From the IMG/VR virus record IMGVR_UViG_3300018890_000005, positions 1-46,880 of that record: a stretch of DNA of 46,880 bases, one strand, 5' to 3'. Both the position numbers and the translations under genes were made by a program. Source of the stretch: a virus. Each line of letters starts with the position of its first letter. Within the stretch, counting starts at the first letter, position 1. The notes below the pieces were generated by a model, which saw only the letters and a list, made by a program, of their open reading frames with translations, was not told the origin of the DNA and did not search any database. Shown piece by piece: positions 23,399-29,784 of the stretch.

Positions 23399-24775
23399 TC
23401 ACTTCCCCGCGGCCGCCTGGGCCGGTTTGCGGTTGCGGTCCATCTTGCGGCGGCGCAACTCGGCAGCCGCTCGCTCGAGGCTGTCCATGCGCACCGTGGG
23501 CAGGCTCTGCGCACGCGCGTCCTGCAGTCTCTCGATCTGCGACTCTGCGGCGTCGGCACGGTCCTCGACCTCGACGTCCTCCGAGTCCTCGCGGGCCGCC
23601 ATCTCATACATCTCGAGCATGCCGAGCAGCCGCCCTTGAGCACGCTGATTGTCTTTCTTCGCGTGGGTGGCAAGGGCCTTGGCGTCGTCGCGGCGGTCGG
23701 CAGCGGCGTGCCCGATGGCCACGGCGGCGACGTCCCAGACATTGCCGTCAAGACGCTTGCCCACAATGCGGGTGGCCATCTCGCGGATTCCACGCTCGGT
23801 CTCGGAGGCGTCCGCGTGCTGGCGGATTCCCTCGGCGACCTGACGGGCAACCTCGGCGCGGATCTGGGCAGCTGTCATGCTGTCAAACTTGGGGGCAGCG
23901 TCAGGCACGGCCGCCACCTCGGTGCTCGCCGGTGGCTCCTCGCTCACCGCTTCTGAGGCCGACCCGCCACCGAGAAGCGCGAGCAGCTGCTGCACCAACG
24001 CCTCGGGGAGAATCATCGTCTCGCCGGCAATGGTGACCTCTTGTGGATTGAGGGCGTCTTTGCGCTTGGCAGCGTCGACGCGTCCAGCTCTCCACGCGGG
24101 CACCAGAATCTCGGGCACGTCGATGGTGCGCCCGTCGGCCAGCTTCACTTTTACTTTGCCCATATCACTGTTCTCACTGTCGTCGGGGTCCGTGGCGAGT
24201 CGCTGTACACCGTCGAGGCGCAGGCGGGCCACGTGCCCCACCCTTGCCATATCGACGAGAGCCAAATGGTTGTAGCGACGCTCCGTCTGGATTGCGTCAT
24301 AGGGCTCACCCGCATCGGTGACCCCCCTCGTGGGTGCCACGCGAGTTTCGTAGCCACACGAGAGCTCCACTGTGCCGCCCTCGATGGCCGCCAAGGCGTC
24401 TTTGGTGGCGATCCGGATGCGCGTCTCAATCGTGCCATCCGCCGGCTTTGGCCGCACCTCGAGCACCCACCCGTGCGTCAGCTCGCTCGCGTTATCGGCA
24501 GTGACGTCGCTGGCGGGATGCTGCACCGTGAATGGCACCCCGTGCAGAGTGGCGATCGAGTCAGGTGCGAATAACTCCTGCGGGGGGACATATTCGCGGA
24601 CCGTCCCACCCTCGCCATCGGAGTAGGAAAAGACGCCGACGCGGGTGGCCACACCCCATGCGTCGACCATCCCATTGGCATGGCGGGTGACGGTGGACGC
24701 ATCGAGGCGCCAGTGCACGCGGTCGACACGGGCTCGGAGGCCCGCGTCATCACGCCGCCTGGCACGGACAGTCAT
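23399..24775 (-). CDS. Prohead protease-scaffold fusion (DUF2213-like)
   Basis: This 458-residue protein has an N-terminal DUF2213 domain (about 10-180): YVPPQELFAPDSIATLHGVPFTVQH with the conserved GxPxTxxHP-type His, TIETRIRIATKDALAAIEGG, VELSCGYET and RYNHLALVDMARVG, where the NH(L/I)A..........R motif is typical. This is the family assigned to prohead maturation protease. The C-terminal 240 residues are charged and helical (RLLGMLEMYEMAARED, VEVEDRADAAESQIERLQDA) with a basic end, as in capsid scaffolds. Protease and scaffold are therefore probably one polypeptide. It overlaps the upstream gene by four bases. Confidence 0.85.
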   Translation of the reverse strand: MTVRARRRDDAGLRARVDRVHWRLDASTVTRHANGMVDAWGVATRVGVFSYSDGEGGTVREYVPPQELFAPDSIATLHGVPFTVQHPASDVTADNASELTHGWVLEVRPKPADGTIETRIRIATKDALAAIEGGTVELSCGYETRVAPTRGVTDAGEPYDAIQTERRYNHLALVDMARVGHVARLRLDGVQRLATDPDDSENSDMGKVKVKLADGRTIDVPEILVPAWRAGRVDAAKRKDALNPQEVTIAGETMILPEALVQQLLALLGGGSASEAVSEEPPASTEVAAVPDAAPKFDSMTAAQIRAEVARQVAEGIRQHADASETERGIREMATRIVGKRLDGNVWDVAAVAIGHAAADRRDDAKALATHAKKDNQRAQGRLLGMLEMYEMAAREDSEDVEVEDRADAAESQIERLQDARAQSLPTVRMDSLERAAAELRRRKMDRNRKPAQAAAGK

Positions 24776-25248
24776 TGACCGCCTGGGCCCTCGCGGAATA
24801 GGCGCTGCATCTCGCCCTGCACGGCAGCCTCGGCTTGAGCCGGGACGGCAATGCCGTGATTGCGGAGCGTCCGGACGACGGACTGCGTCAGCGTAATGGC
24901 GATGGTGAGGTCGCGGGGCTGGTCGGCGGTGGTGGCAGGCCCGAGGGAAGGCTCAAGAGGTTGTTTAGGATCGCGCCCAGACCGCTGATGCGCCATGCGC
25001 TCAGCGTGTTCGCGTTCGCGCGCCTGCTGCAGACCGGCTTGCCGCTGGGCCTGCTCCATGGCCTGGCGATAGGGGTCCTGCGCCTGGCGGTCGGCCTCGG
25101 GCGTCTGGTCAGAGAGAGTGCCACCCTCCCGGCGTTGGGGCTGGGCGGGTGGCGGAGAGCCGGCCGGAGTGCGAGGTGTGTCGGTCGGCTCTGGGGGCAC
25201 GCCGGGCGGTGAGGTGTCGTCGGACCCGGATCGCTGTGAGCGCGCCAT
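24772..25248 (-). CDS. Unrecognised low-complexity protein at the head of the capsid operon
   Basis: This 158-residue protein has an N-terminal half rich in Pro, Thr, Ser and Gln (about 1-75), a Gln/Arg/Ala helical segment (QAMEQAQRQAGLQQARERE) and a folded-looking C-terminus with DLTIAITLTQSVVRTLRNHG and EAAVQGEMQRLFREG. It overlaps the protease-scaffold gene by four bases (24775-24772), so the two are coupled. A role in head assembly is inference. The start ATG has a poor ribosome site, and the 115 bases upstream hold no gene. Confidence 0.65.
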   Translation of the reverse strand: MARSQRSGSDDTSPPGVPPEPTDTPRTPAGSPPPAQPQRREGGTLSDQTPEADRQAQDPYRQAMEQAQRQAGLQQAREREHAERMAHQRSGRDPKQPLEPSLGPATTADQPRDLTIAITLTQSVVRTLRNHGIAVPAQAEAAVQGEMQRLFREGPGGQ

Positions 25249-25363
25249 TGGAGGCGAGCGTGCCGACTTCGCGCGTTGGCCGCAATACTATCAACTCACG
25301 GGTAGACGCAAACACCGCAAGAGCCTCTAGAGTAGAGCGAGTGCCACATATTCCGGCGTTACG
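25249..25363. other. Intergenic gap before the capsid operon; possible late promoter
   Basis: The 115 bases between the lipoprotein stop (25364) and the capsid-operon start hold no gene. Read on the minus strand there is a relatively A+T-rich patch with TTGCGT about 15 bases before TAGTAT (around 25278-25304), a weak sigma70-like match that could drive the late genes. An eight-base palindrome CTCTAGAG (25325-25332) lies upstream of it. No terminator-like stem with a T-run is visible. Confidence 0.3.
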
Positions 25364-25729
25364 TTATCGCTGGTGCGTCTCAGCGACGGCGCGGGACAAT
25401 TCGTCGAGCGCCTTGTCGAGGTCACGTGCCGCGCGGCGGCGGTCGGCATCGGAGGCATCGTCGGCCCCTGCCCCTCCGGGTCCTACCATGCTGGCTCGCT
25501 CAACTGCCTTGCGCGCGCGTTCGAGCAGGACCTCAAGAATCGGCGAGGCCGCGGCGGCTCCGAGGCAAGCGGCACGGCTAGCCGCGCCGCCCTCGGTGGC
25601 ACACCTGACGACCGTGCGCGCATCGACACGGCTGAGGACGTCGACCAGGCCGGGCGCGAAGGTGGAGCCGTCGCAGCCCGAAACCATCCACAAAACACAC
25701 AGAACTGGGGTTGTGTGGATTTTGTGCAT
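25364..25729 (-). CDS. Predicted lipoprotein, possible outer spanin
   Basis: This 121-residue protein starts with a short hydrophobic segment ending in a lipobox, MVSGC (residues 15-19), so the mature protein would begin at Cys19. The rest is helical and Ala/Arg-rich (EVLLERARKAVERASM, ADRRRAARDLDKALDELSRAVA). The gene begins four bases after the stop of a two-span membrane protein, an arrangement often seen for holin or inner-spanin/outer-spanin pairs. Asp follows the Cys, which in enterobacteria favours the inner membrane, so the spanin idea is tentative. A further Cys at 11 lies in the signal segment. Confidence 0.55.
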   Translation of the reverse strand: MHKIHTTPVLCVLWMVSGCDGSTFAPGLVDVLSRVDARTVVRCATEGGAASRAACLGAAAASPILEVLLERARKAVERASMVGPGGAGADDASDADRRRAARDLDKALDELSRAVAETHQR

Positions 25730-25733
25730 GTTT

Positions 25734-26108
25734 TCAGCCGCCTTGCCTTCGCTGTGGGGGGCCCTCGGGGTGGAGGGGCGGCAAGAATACGGGCTCCACG
25801 ACAGTCACCGCTGATGACGTGTCGATGGGGGTGACGGGGGTTTTCCGGGCGACGAGCTCGGCGACCAGGTCGCTCACGACCTTCGCAGCATTCTCGCGGC
25901 TGACCGTCTCGGTCCGGGAGCGCAGGGCGGCGGCGACGGTAATGATCGCGGTGACAAATCCGAGCACGACGTCGGGGGGGATGTCGAGGTCAGGAGTCAC
26001 ACCCGACAGCCGTAGGACGAGCAGCAGACTGGTGATCGTGCCCGCCACCGCGGCGGCGATCGGGTCGATGGACGCGGGTCGGACGGCGGTGAGCCTAGCG
26101 ATGACCAT
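25734..26108 (-). CDS. Two-span membrane protein, holin candidate
   Basis: I choose the ATG at 26108, ten bases past the upstream stop, giving 124 residues; a longer frame would run back into the upstream gene. Two hydrophobic segments are clear: about 13-34 (PIAAAVAGTITSLLLVLRL) and about 47-63 (VVLGFVTAIITVAAAL), with a Pro/Asp-rich turn between and a charged helical tail (ENAAKVVSDLVAELVARK). Size and topology fit class II holins or small inner-membrane spanin partners. The next gene encodes a predicted lipoprotein. Function is inferred from topology and neighbours. Confidence 0.62.
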   Translation of the reverse strand: MVIARLTAVRPASIDPIAAAVAGTITSLLLVLRLSGVTPDLDIPPDVVLGFVTAIITVAAALRSRTETVSRENAAKVVSDLVAELVARKTPVTPIDTSSAVTVVEPVFLPPLHPEGPPQRRQGG

Positions 26109-26118
26109 GTCGCACAGC

Positions 26119-26679
26119 CTACCGTTTCCCCTCGGTGTAGGCGACCGCGAGCTCGATCTCCCGGACGTCGAGCGGGCGAACGTCAGCGAGGACGTAGGCA
26201 TCGACGCTGGGGACGTAGGGGCCCAGGGCGCAGGCGTACCCTAGCTCGATCAGGATCGCGTCGATCCCGGCCTGGGCCACCTGCGGTTTGATGCGCATCA
26301 GATAGGGTGCCCCGGTCGCCGCATGGCGGAACACGATGGCATCGGTGGCGGAGAGCCTTTGCTGGGCCATGGGCTCAGGATGCACCTTGGGCGGGGCTGC
26401 GTCGATCGCAGGTTGCAGCCGCGGGCGGAAGGCGGGCGCCTCCTCCTGCAGGATGATCACCTGCCGAATCTGGCTGATGGAGTCCCATACGTCCGCATCG
26501 CTGCAGGCCAGCATCAGGACGTCGAGGGGGTTGCTGTAGCCCGCGTCCCACCAGGGACGGGAGATCGCCTCCGCGATCTCCGCGTGCACCTCCTCGGTGT
26601 CGATGTGGCGCGAGCGGATCGCCTCGACCAGGCGACGGCGACACGCGAGTCGCTCCTCGGCAGTACCCACAGCGATCAT
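26119..26679 (-). CDS. Unrecognised protein
   Basis: This 186-residue, mainly helical protein has EERLACRRRLVEAIRSRHIDTEEVHAEIAEAI at the start, a Trp pair (RPWWDAGYS), a hydrophobic stretch VLMLACSD and a C-terminal half with IVFRHAATGAPYLMRI and VDAYVLADVRPLDVREIELAVAY. No muralytic or other catalytic motif is visible. It overlaps the small gene upstream by four bases and is followed by the holin-like gene. It may belong to the lysis or head-completion set, but the sequence does not decide. Confidence 0.6.
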   Translation of the reverse strand: MIAVGTAEERLACRRRLVEAIRSRHIDTEEVHAEIAEAISRPWWDAGYSNPLDVLMLACSDADVWDSISQIRQVIILQEEAPAFRPRLQPAIDAAPPKVHPEPMAQQRLSATDAIVFRHAATGAPYLMRIKPQVAQAGIDAILIELGYACALGPYVPSVDAYVLADVRPLDVREIELAVAYTEGKR

Positions 26680-26894
26680 CGTGACCCCAAAGCGGCCGAA
26701 TGGGCGCGGGCCATTTTGAACCAGTGGGCTGCCAACTCACGCTGCTGCCCCACCATGACGGCAAGGTGGGCGGCACTGCGTTCGTCACGATTACCTGCAG
26801 CTTTGCACAGTGCGAGAGTTTCCCGAGCGATTGTGGCGCGGCGGGCGTGATATCGAGCGGTGTCCATCGCGAGTTTTTTGAGGTCGGTCAGCAT
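26676..26894 (-). CDS. Small basic helical protein, first gene after an early-type promoter
   Basis: This 72-residue protein is helical and rich in Ala, Arg, His and Lys (MLTDLKKLAMDTARYHARRA, SAAHLAVMVGQQRELAAHWF). It starts at 26894, seven bases after the -10 box of a promoter of the repeated early family, so its mRNA would be leaderless. Its stop overlaps the next ATG (26679). I do not recognise it. A DNA- or RNA-binding role is possible from charge, nothing more. Confidence 0.62.
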   Translation of the reverse strand: MLTDLKKLAMDTARYHARRATIARETLALCKAAGNRDERSAAHLAVMVGQQRELAAHWFKMARAHSAALGSR

Positions 26895-26900
26895 GGATAT

Positions 26901-26929
26901 TAGATAGGTGCCTATCGTGCGGTGCGCAA
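26901..26929 (-). promoter_or_regulatory. Early-family leaderless promoter, copy 1
   Basis: On the minus strand: TTGCGC (26929-26924), the conserved core ACCGCACGATAGGCAC, then TATCTA (26906-26901), spacer 17, and six bases to the ATG at 26894. The core is shared with copies at 28.7, 29.4, 29.7, 30.6, 35.8 and 36.3 kb. Confidence 0.72.
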
Positions 26930-26961
26930 GGGTGACGCGAAAATAATCGACACGGGAAACG

Positions 26962-26991
26962 AAAAACCCGAGCCAGCGGTTGCTGCTCGGG
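26962..26991 (-). terminator. Rho-independent terminator
   Basis: Read on the minus strand, CCCGAGC (26991-26985) pairs with GCTCGGG (26973-26967) around an 11-base loop and is followed at once by five T (26966-26962). It lies just after the stop of the 27020-27238 gene and before the promoter of the next transcript, so it separates the two units. Confidence 0.8.
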
Positions 26992-27019
26992 CCTGGCGGC
27001 GACGTGAATAGGTAGTGCG

Positions 27020-27238
27020 TTACAGGCGCGAAAACTCGAACATCTTGCGCGGCTCTCGCGGAGGAGCGGAGAGGTCGCGTCCGTGCAGAATCGCGAGACG
27101 CAGTAGCTTCATTTGCGCGCCTAGATTATGCAGTTTAGCGCGCTGCCAGTTGGTGAGGCTCGCCAGCTCAACAGGGGCGAGCAGGATATCCTTGTCGGCC
27201 TGGCGCAGGGGAGTGTGAGGGCGGCGTGTCTGTTTCAT
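27020..27238 (-). CDS. Small early protein, tandem paralogue of its upstream neighbour
   Basis: I use the ATG at 27238, which overlaps the upstream stop (ATGA), giving 72 residues. The end of the protein, WQRAKLHNLGAQMKLLRLAI with LHGR, aligns with FTRAKIHGVNAQINGLKLAI with FHAK in the upstream gene, so the two arose by duplication. The N-terminus is basic (MKQTRRPHTPLRQ). A terminator follows about 30 bases after the stop. Function is unknown. Confidence 0.68.
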   Translation of the reverse strand: MKQTRRPHTPLRQADKDILLAPVELASLTNWQRAKLHNLGAQMKLLRLAILHGRDLSAPPREPRKMFEFSRL

Positions 27239-27528
27239 CGGTGTTTCGCGTGGAAGATGGCCAGTTTGAGGCCGTTGATCTGTGCATTTACGCCGTGGAT
27301 TTTCGCGCGCGTAAATGCTGGCATCGCCGCGGCAAGCTGGTCGACGCCGATGAGGTCCGTGGCCAGGCGGTCGAGGGCGCCCGCTTCCCACCGAGCCGCG
27401 ATGGTAGGCGTGCTGTAGCCGGTGCGGCGAGCCACGATGCGGGCGTGCACTGCCGCGGCGGCGAGGTGGGCCGCGCGGGCAGCAGCGGCGGTGTCGGTCA
27501 TCTCAGCGGTGGGGAGTTGCGTCGTCAT
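27235..27528 (-). CDS. Small early protein, paralogue of its downstream neighbour
   Basis: This 97-residue protein has an Ala-rich start (MTTQLPTAEMTDTAAAARAA), a helix-turn-helix-like middle (RIVARRTGYSTPTIAARW) and the C-terminal motif RAKIHGVNAQINGLKLAIFH shared with the next gene. The start is the ATG at 27528, preceded by a second-class promoter whose -10-like GATATA lies six bases away, so a leaderless mRNA is likely. No function is recognised; DNA binding is a guess from the middle segment. Confidence 0.65.
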   Translation of the reverse strand: MTTQLPTAEMTDTAAAARAAHLAAAAVHARIVARRTGYSTPTIAARWEAGALDRLATDLIGVDQLAAAMPAFTRAKIHGVNAQINGLKLAIFHAKHR

Positions 27529-27667
27529 GACACGTATATCGGCACGGGTCGGAAATGCTTTAGGCGATTATTTCGGCTGAAAGGAGGGGGCGAGGGTGCG
27601 CACCTAGCAGGTTCTTGCGGGGTGTAGGTACGCTCCCCCCCTCGCACCCTTCTCTCAGCCCTTACTC
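27529..27667. other. Intergenic stretch with promoter and a weak inverted repeat
   Basis: These 139 bases hold the class B promoter of the 27235-27528 gene (27535-27563). They also hold an eight-base inverted repeat, AGGGTGCG (27593-27600) against CGCACCCT (27643-27650), embedded in G- and C-runs. Without a T-run this is not a convincing terminator. I see no gene. Confidence 0.4.
27535..27563 (-). promoter_or_regulatory. Class B early promoter, copy 1
   Basis: On the minus strand: CTAAAG (27563-27558), 17 bases that include TTTCC, then GATATA (27540-27535) and six bases to the ATG at 27528. The same CCTAAAG...TTTCC...CCGAT pattern stands before the gene at 27988. Confidence 0.5.
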
Positions 27668-27988
27668 TCAGTCCCCCAGCGACGTGCGAGAGAACTGCAC
27701 AATCCACTTGCCGTCCTCTACCCGCCAGGCGGAGGGCTCGGATTTGAGCGCAGGGCCGATGTAGCTGTACTCCAGAGCCTTGAGGCCGCTGCGGGTAGCC
27801 CAGGTCGCCAGCCATTTCGCTGCCCGCTCCGCCTGCTCGCCGGTCACAACCCATCCGGAGTAATTCGCCCAGTCGCTGGTCGCGACGCCAAGCTCGACGG
27901 CGGCGGCGGATGGGCTGCACCCGCACTTGCGCATGGCGGCGACAAGGGCGAGGCGGGCGGTCTCGAGGTTTTCGGTGGCGGCGTTCAT
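27668..27988 (-). CDS. Small HTH-like early protein
   Basis: I choose the ATG at 27988 (106 residues) because it lies seven bases after a -10-like box shared with the neighbouring gene; the frame stays open farther upstream. Residues about 15-45 (ALVAAMRKCGCSPSAAAVEL then GVATSDWANYSG) look like a helix-turn-helix. The C-terminal part is beta-like with AWRVEDGKWIVQFSR. It could be a small regulator of the early region. No partner or operator can be named. Confidence 0.6.
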   Translation of the reverse strand: MNAATENLETARLALVAAMRKCGCSPSAAAVELGVATSDWANYSGWVVTGEQAERAAKWLATWATRSGLKALEYSYIGPALKSEPSAWRVEDGKWIVQFSRTSLGD

Positions 27989-27995
27989 AACTTGT

Positions 27996-28024
27996 ATCAT
28001 CGGTGCGACGCGGGAAACCTTTAG
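27996..28024 (-). promoter_or_regulatory. Class B early promoter, copy 2
   Basis: On the minus strand: CTAAAG (28024-28019), 17 bases with TTTCCC, then GATGAT (28001-27996), and seven bases to the ATG at 27988. A one-base-shifted box, TGATAC, is also possible. The box overlaps the end of the lipoprotein gene region (stop at 28026). Confidence 0.42.
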
Positions 28025-28025
28025 G

Positions 28026-28472
28026 TCATCCCGGACAATTTGTTGCCCAGCTGTTGGCGGCATTTTGGAGGTCTTCCCACTCTTCGTACGTCAGCTGCTC
28101 ACCGTAGCAATTGGGACACATGAGCGGACCCTCGATGTCCGACAGGTCGGCAGGGTTTTCGACGTGGCGCAGGTTATGCGCGTGGGCGATTTCATGTGCG
28201 ATCGCCTTGGGGATCGGCTTCACGCTGATCTCCCTGCGGCACCCCTTGCTCGGGTGCGTGATGCCCTCAATGCCACCCTCCATCTCCGCATCCATCGGCA
28301 CCAGGTTGACCCGGATGGACTGCCGTGAGTTGCCCGCCCGGCACTCGACCCCGAGGATATCGCAGGCCTCCTCGACCTCGGCAGGTAGCTCGCGGCTACC
28401 CGTGTTCAGCTCGATGGCCTGGTCCTCGCAGCCGACCAGGAGCAGGGCGAGGATGGTGAGTAGCGCCTTCAT
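28026..28472 (-). CDS. Lipoprotein with a metzincin-type zinc protease motif
   Basis: This 148-residue protein begins with a textbook lipoprotein signal, MKALLTILALLLVGC (Cys15). After Cys comes Glu, which allows outer-membrane sorting in Gram-negatives. Near residue 104 it has HEIAHAHNLRH, matching HExxHxxGxxH of metzincins except Asn in place of Gly. GPLMCPNCYG some 22 residues later could supply the Met-turn. Several extra Cys (EACD, VECRA, KGCRR, PNCYG, TNCPG) suggest disulfides in the periplasm or outside. A strong AGGAGG site stands before the ATG. A surface or periplasmic peptidase acting on the host or on competing phages is inference. Confidence 0.75.
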   Translation of the reverse strand: MKALLTILALLLVGCEDQAIELNTGSRELPAEVEEACDILGVECRAGNSRQSIRVNLVPMDAEMEGGIEGITHPSKGCRREISVKPIPKAIAHEIAHAHNLRHVENPADLSDIEGPLMCPNCYGEQLTYEEWEDLQNAANSWATNCPG

Positions 28473-28504
28473 GTTTCCTCCTATCGGCCAACGGCCCGGG
28501 GCCT

Positions 28505-28690
28505 TTAGCGGTTCCTCAACGCGTCGTAGAGCTCGCCGGCCATGCGATCGAACGCTCCGGCCCCTAGGACGTGGTCAAACGCCGTGCGCTCGTCCATGCC
28601 GCTGCGGAGTGCCAGGAGGATACGGGCCGAGATCAGGGCGTTGATGGCGGTGCGGTCGGCGGGAGTGCGGGCGGTCTCGGTGGCGGTCAT
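28505..28690 (-). CDS. Small early protein
   Basis: This 61-residue protein (start MTATETARTPADRTAINALI) is helical, with ARILLALRSGMDERTAFDHV and a C-terminal LYDALRNR. It begins seven bases after the -10 box of an early-family promoter. Its first dozen residues resemble those of the genes at 29374 and 29731 (Thr/Ala-rich with an Ala-Asp). It heads a short operon with the metzincin lipoprotein. Function unknown. Confidence 0.62.
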   Translation of the reverse strand: MTATETARTPADRTAINALISARILLALRSGMDERTAFDHVLGAGAFDRMAGELYDALRNR

Positions 28691-28696
28691 GATTTA

Positions 28697-28724
28697 TATA
28701 TAGTGCCGATCGTGCGGTGCGCAA
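28697..28724 (-). promoter_or_regulatory. Early-family leaderless promoter, copy 2
   Basis: On the minus strand: TTGCGC (28724-28719), core ACCGCACGATCGGCAC, then TATATA (28702-28697), spacer 16, and six bases to the ATG at 28690. This is the cleanest copy and may be close to the ancestral form. Confidence 0.78.
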
Positions 28725-28736
28725 GAGGTCGACAGA

Positions 28737-29186
28737 TTATTTTGCGATCAGCTTCAGCGCCCGCGCCTCTGCCCTGCGCGCCTTGCGGATCGCCCGGGTG
28801 TAGGCCCTCGAGCACGTCACACAGCGGCGCGCCTTGGGGTTGCTGGGGAGGTAGTAGCTATTCTCCGGCGTGTATTCGTGTCCGTACTTGCAGTGCGTCA
28901 CAGGCACGCGGCGCTCTTTGAGGCAGACCAGGAGTCCTGCGCGGACGGTCTGCCCTGGCTGAGCCATGGCGAGGTGGGCCGGGTTCACGCACCGCTTGTT
29001 GCGGCAGGTGCGGTAGATCTGCACACCGGGCGCGATGAGCCCGTGCTCGCGCTCCCACACCAGGCGGTAAGGCACCTGGGCGTGCAGCCACAGGTGACAG
29101 TCCCCGCAGGGGTCCGGCATTACGTGGTCCTCGAACTGGCCGGGCCACTGGTAGCGCAGGCACTGACTCAGCGGGCGGGCGGTCAT
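28737..29186 (-). CDS. HNH-family protein with a degenerate first His
   Basis: This 149-residue protein has the layout of phage HNH endonucleases with two zinc ribbons: CGDCHLWLHAQVPYRLVWE, then YRTCRNKRCVNPAHLAMAQ, and a C-terminal CKYGHEYTPENSYY...RRCVTCSR module. In active relatives the central block starts with His-x-Cys; here it is Arg-Thr-Cys, so the usual catalytic His is missing while Asn and the later His (NPAHL) remain. It may be an inactive or altered DNA-binding relative. It overlaps the small gene upstream by one base (TGATG at 29188-29184). Confidence 0.78.
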   Translation of the reverse strand: MTARPLSQCLRYQWPGQFEDHVMPDPCGDCHLWLHAQVPYRLVWEREHGLIAPGVQIYRTCRNKRCVNPAHLAMAQPGQTVRAGLLVCLKERRVPVTHCKYGHEYTPENSYYLPSNPKARRCVTCSRAYTRAIRKARRAEARALKLIAK

Positions 29187-29374
29187 CAGGTGTACCAGGC
29201 CCCTTCCTGACGCTGGTAGGCGGCGTAGAGCTCTGCCTCAGTCCTCGCGGGAATCCGCGCGTACCAGAGGCTGTGGCCATCTTCCTCGTCTTTGTAGGCC
29301 AGCTCGCCGAAGATCTCGACGACGCGGAGGTTGGAGATATCGAGGTCGGCAGCGGCAGTGTTCGTGTCGGTCAT
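29186..29374 (-). CDS. Small early protein
   Basis: This 62-residue acidic protein (start MTDTNTAAADLDISNLRVVE) ends with YARIPARTEAELYAAYQRQE and aromatic residues. It begins seven bases after the -10 box of an early-family promoter. Its N-terminal Thr/Ala-rich stretch matches that of the next gene at 29731 in protein and DNA (ACGAACACTGCCGC against ACGAACACCGCCGC), suggesting a duplicated promoter-plus-leader cassette. No function is recognised. Confidence 0.6.
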   Translation of the reverse strand: MTDTNTAAADLDISNLRVVEIFGELAYKDEEDGHSLWYARIPARTEAELYAAYQRQEGAWYT

Positions 29375-29380
29375 GACTTA

Positions 29381-29409
29381 TCTATACGTGCCAGAGGTGT
29401 GGTGTGCAA
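29381..29409 (-). promoter_or_regulatory. Early-family leaderless promoter, copy 3
   Basis: On the minus strand: TTGCAC (29409-29404), core ACCACACCTCTGGCAC, then TATAGA (29386-29381), spacer 17, and six bases to the ATG at 29374. Upstream, TCTGTCGATATCACT (15 bases) is identical to the flank of copy 4. Confidence 0.72.
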
Positions 29410-29434
29410 GTGATATCGACAGACAATGCGACGA

Positions 29435-29731
29435 TCACAGCGCGGTCCAGACTGCTTTGAGGTCGCGGCGGGCGGTGTTCGTCATCTCGCCGCAAACGTC
29501 GCACAGGACGCCGTCCGCTGTGGCGCTGACATACACGCGGAAGTAGGCGTCGCCCTTCACGCCCTGGTACTTGACGTACACGCGCACTTCGCGGGGATTC
29601 TCGCGCGGCTCCCACACCTTGGCGCTCCGAAACTTGGCGGCCAGCAGGCCCGCGAAGTGGCGGCAGTCCTCGATCGTGTAGGGCAGCTCGTCGGCAGGGG
29701 TCTCGGCGGCGGTGTTCGTCGTGGCGTCCAT
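29435..29731 (-). CDS. Small early protein with a CxxC pair
   Basis: This 98-residue protein starts MDATTNTAAETPADELPY, has a helical IEDCRHFAGLLAAKFRSAKV, strands EVRVYVKYQGVKGDAYFRVYV and a C-terminal VLCDVCGEMTNTARR with one Cys-x2-Cys. With the Cys at about 27 it could bind zinc, but a full ribbon is not present. Preceded by an early-family promoter, with the ATG seven bases after the -10 box. Function unknown. Confidence 0.62.
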   Translation of the reverse strand: MDATTNTAAETPADELPYTIEDCRHFAGLLAAKFRSAKVWEPRENPREVRVYVKYQGVKGDAYFRVYVSATADGVLCDVCGEMTNTARRDLKAVWTAL

Positions 29732-29737
29732 GCATCT

Positions 29738-29765
29738 ATCATAGTGCTGGACGTGCGGTGTGCAA
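29738..29765 (-). promoter_or_regulatory. Early-family leaderless promoter, copy 4
   Basis: On the minus strand: TTGCAC (29765-29760), core ACCGCACGTCCAGCAC, then TATGAT (29743-29738), spacer 16, and six bases to the ATG at 29731. It shares 15 bases of upstream flank with copy 3. Confidence 0.74.
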
Positions 29766-29784
29766 GTGATATCGACAGATCATT

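Noticed and set aside
22611-23639. Long plus-strand open frame (342 codons) opposite the cement and protease genes
   Set aside because: It is antisense to two well-recognised head genes, is rich in Arg and His as expected of shadow frames in G+C-rich DNA, and has no ribosome site or motif.
27593-27650. Inverted repeat AGGGTGCG/CGCACCCT considered as a terminator
   Set aside because: The stem is only eight bases with a 42-base loop and there is no T-run on either strand.
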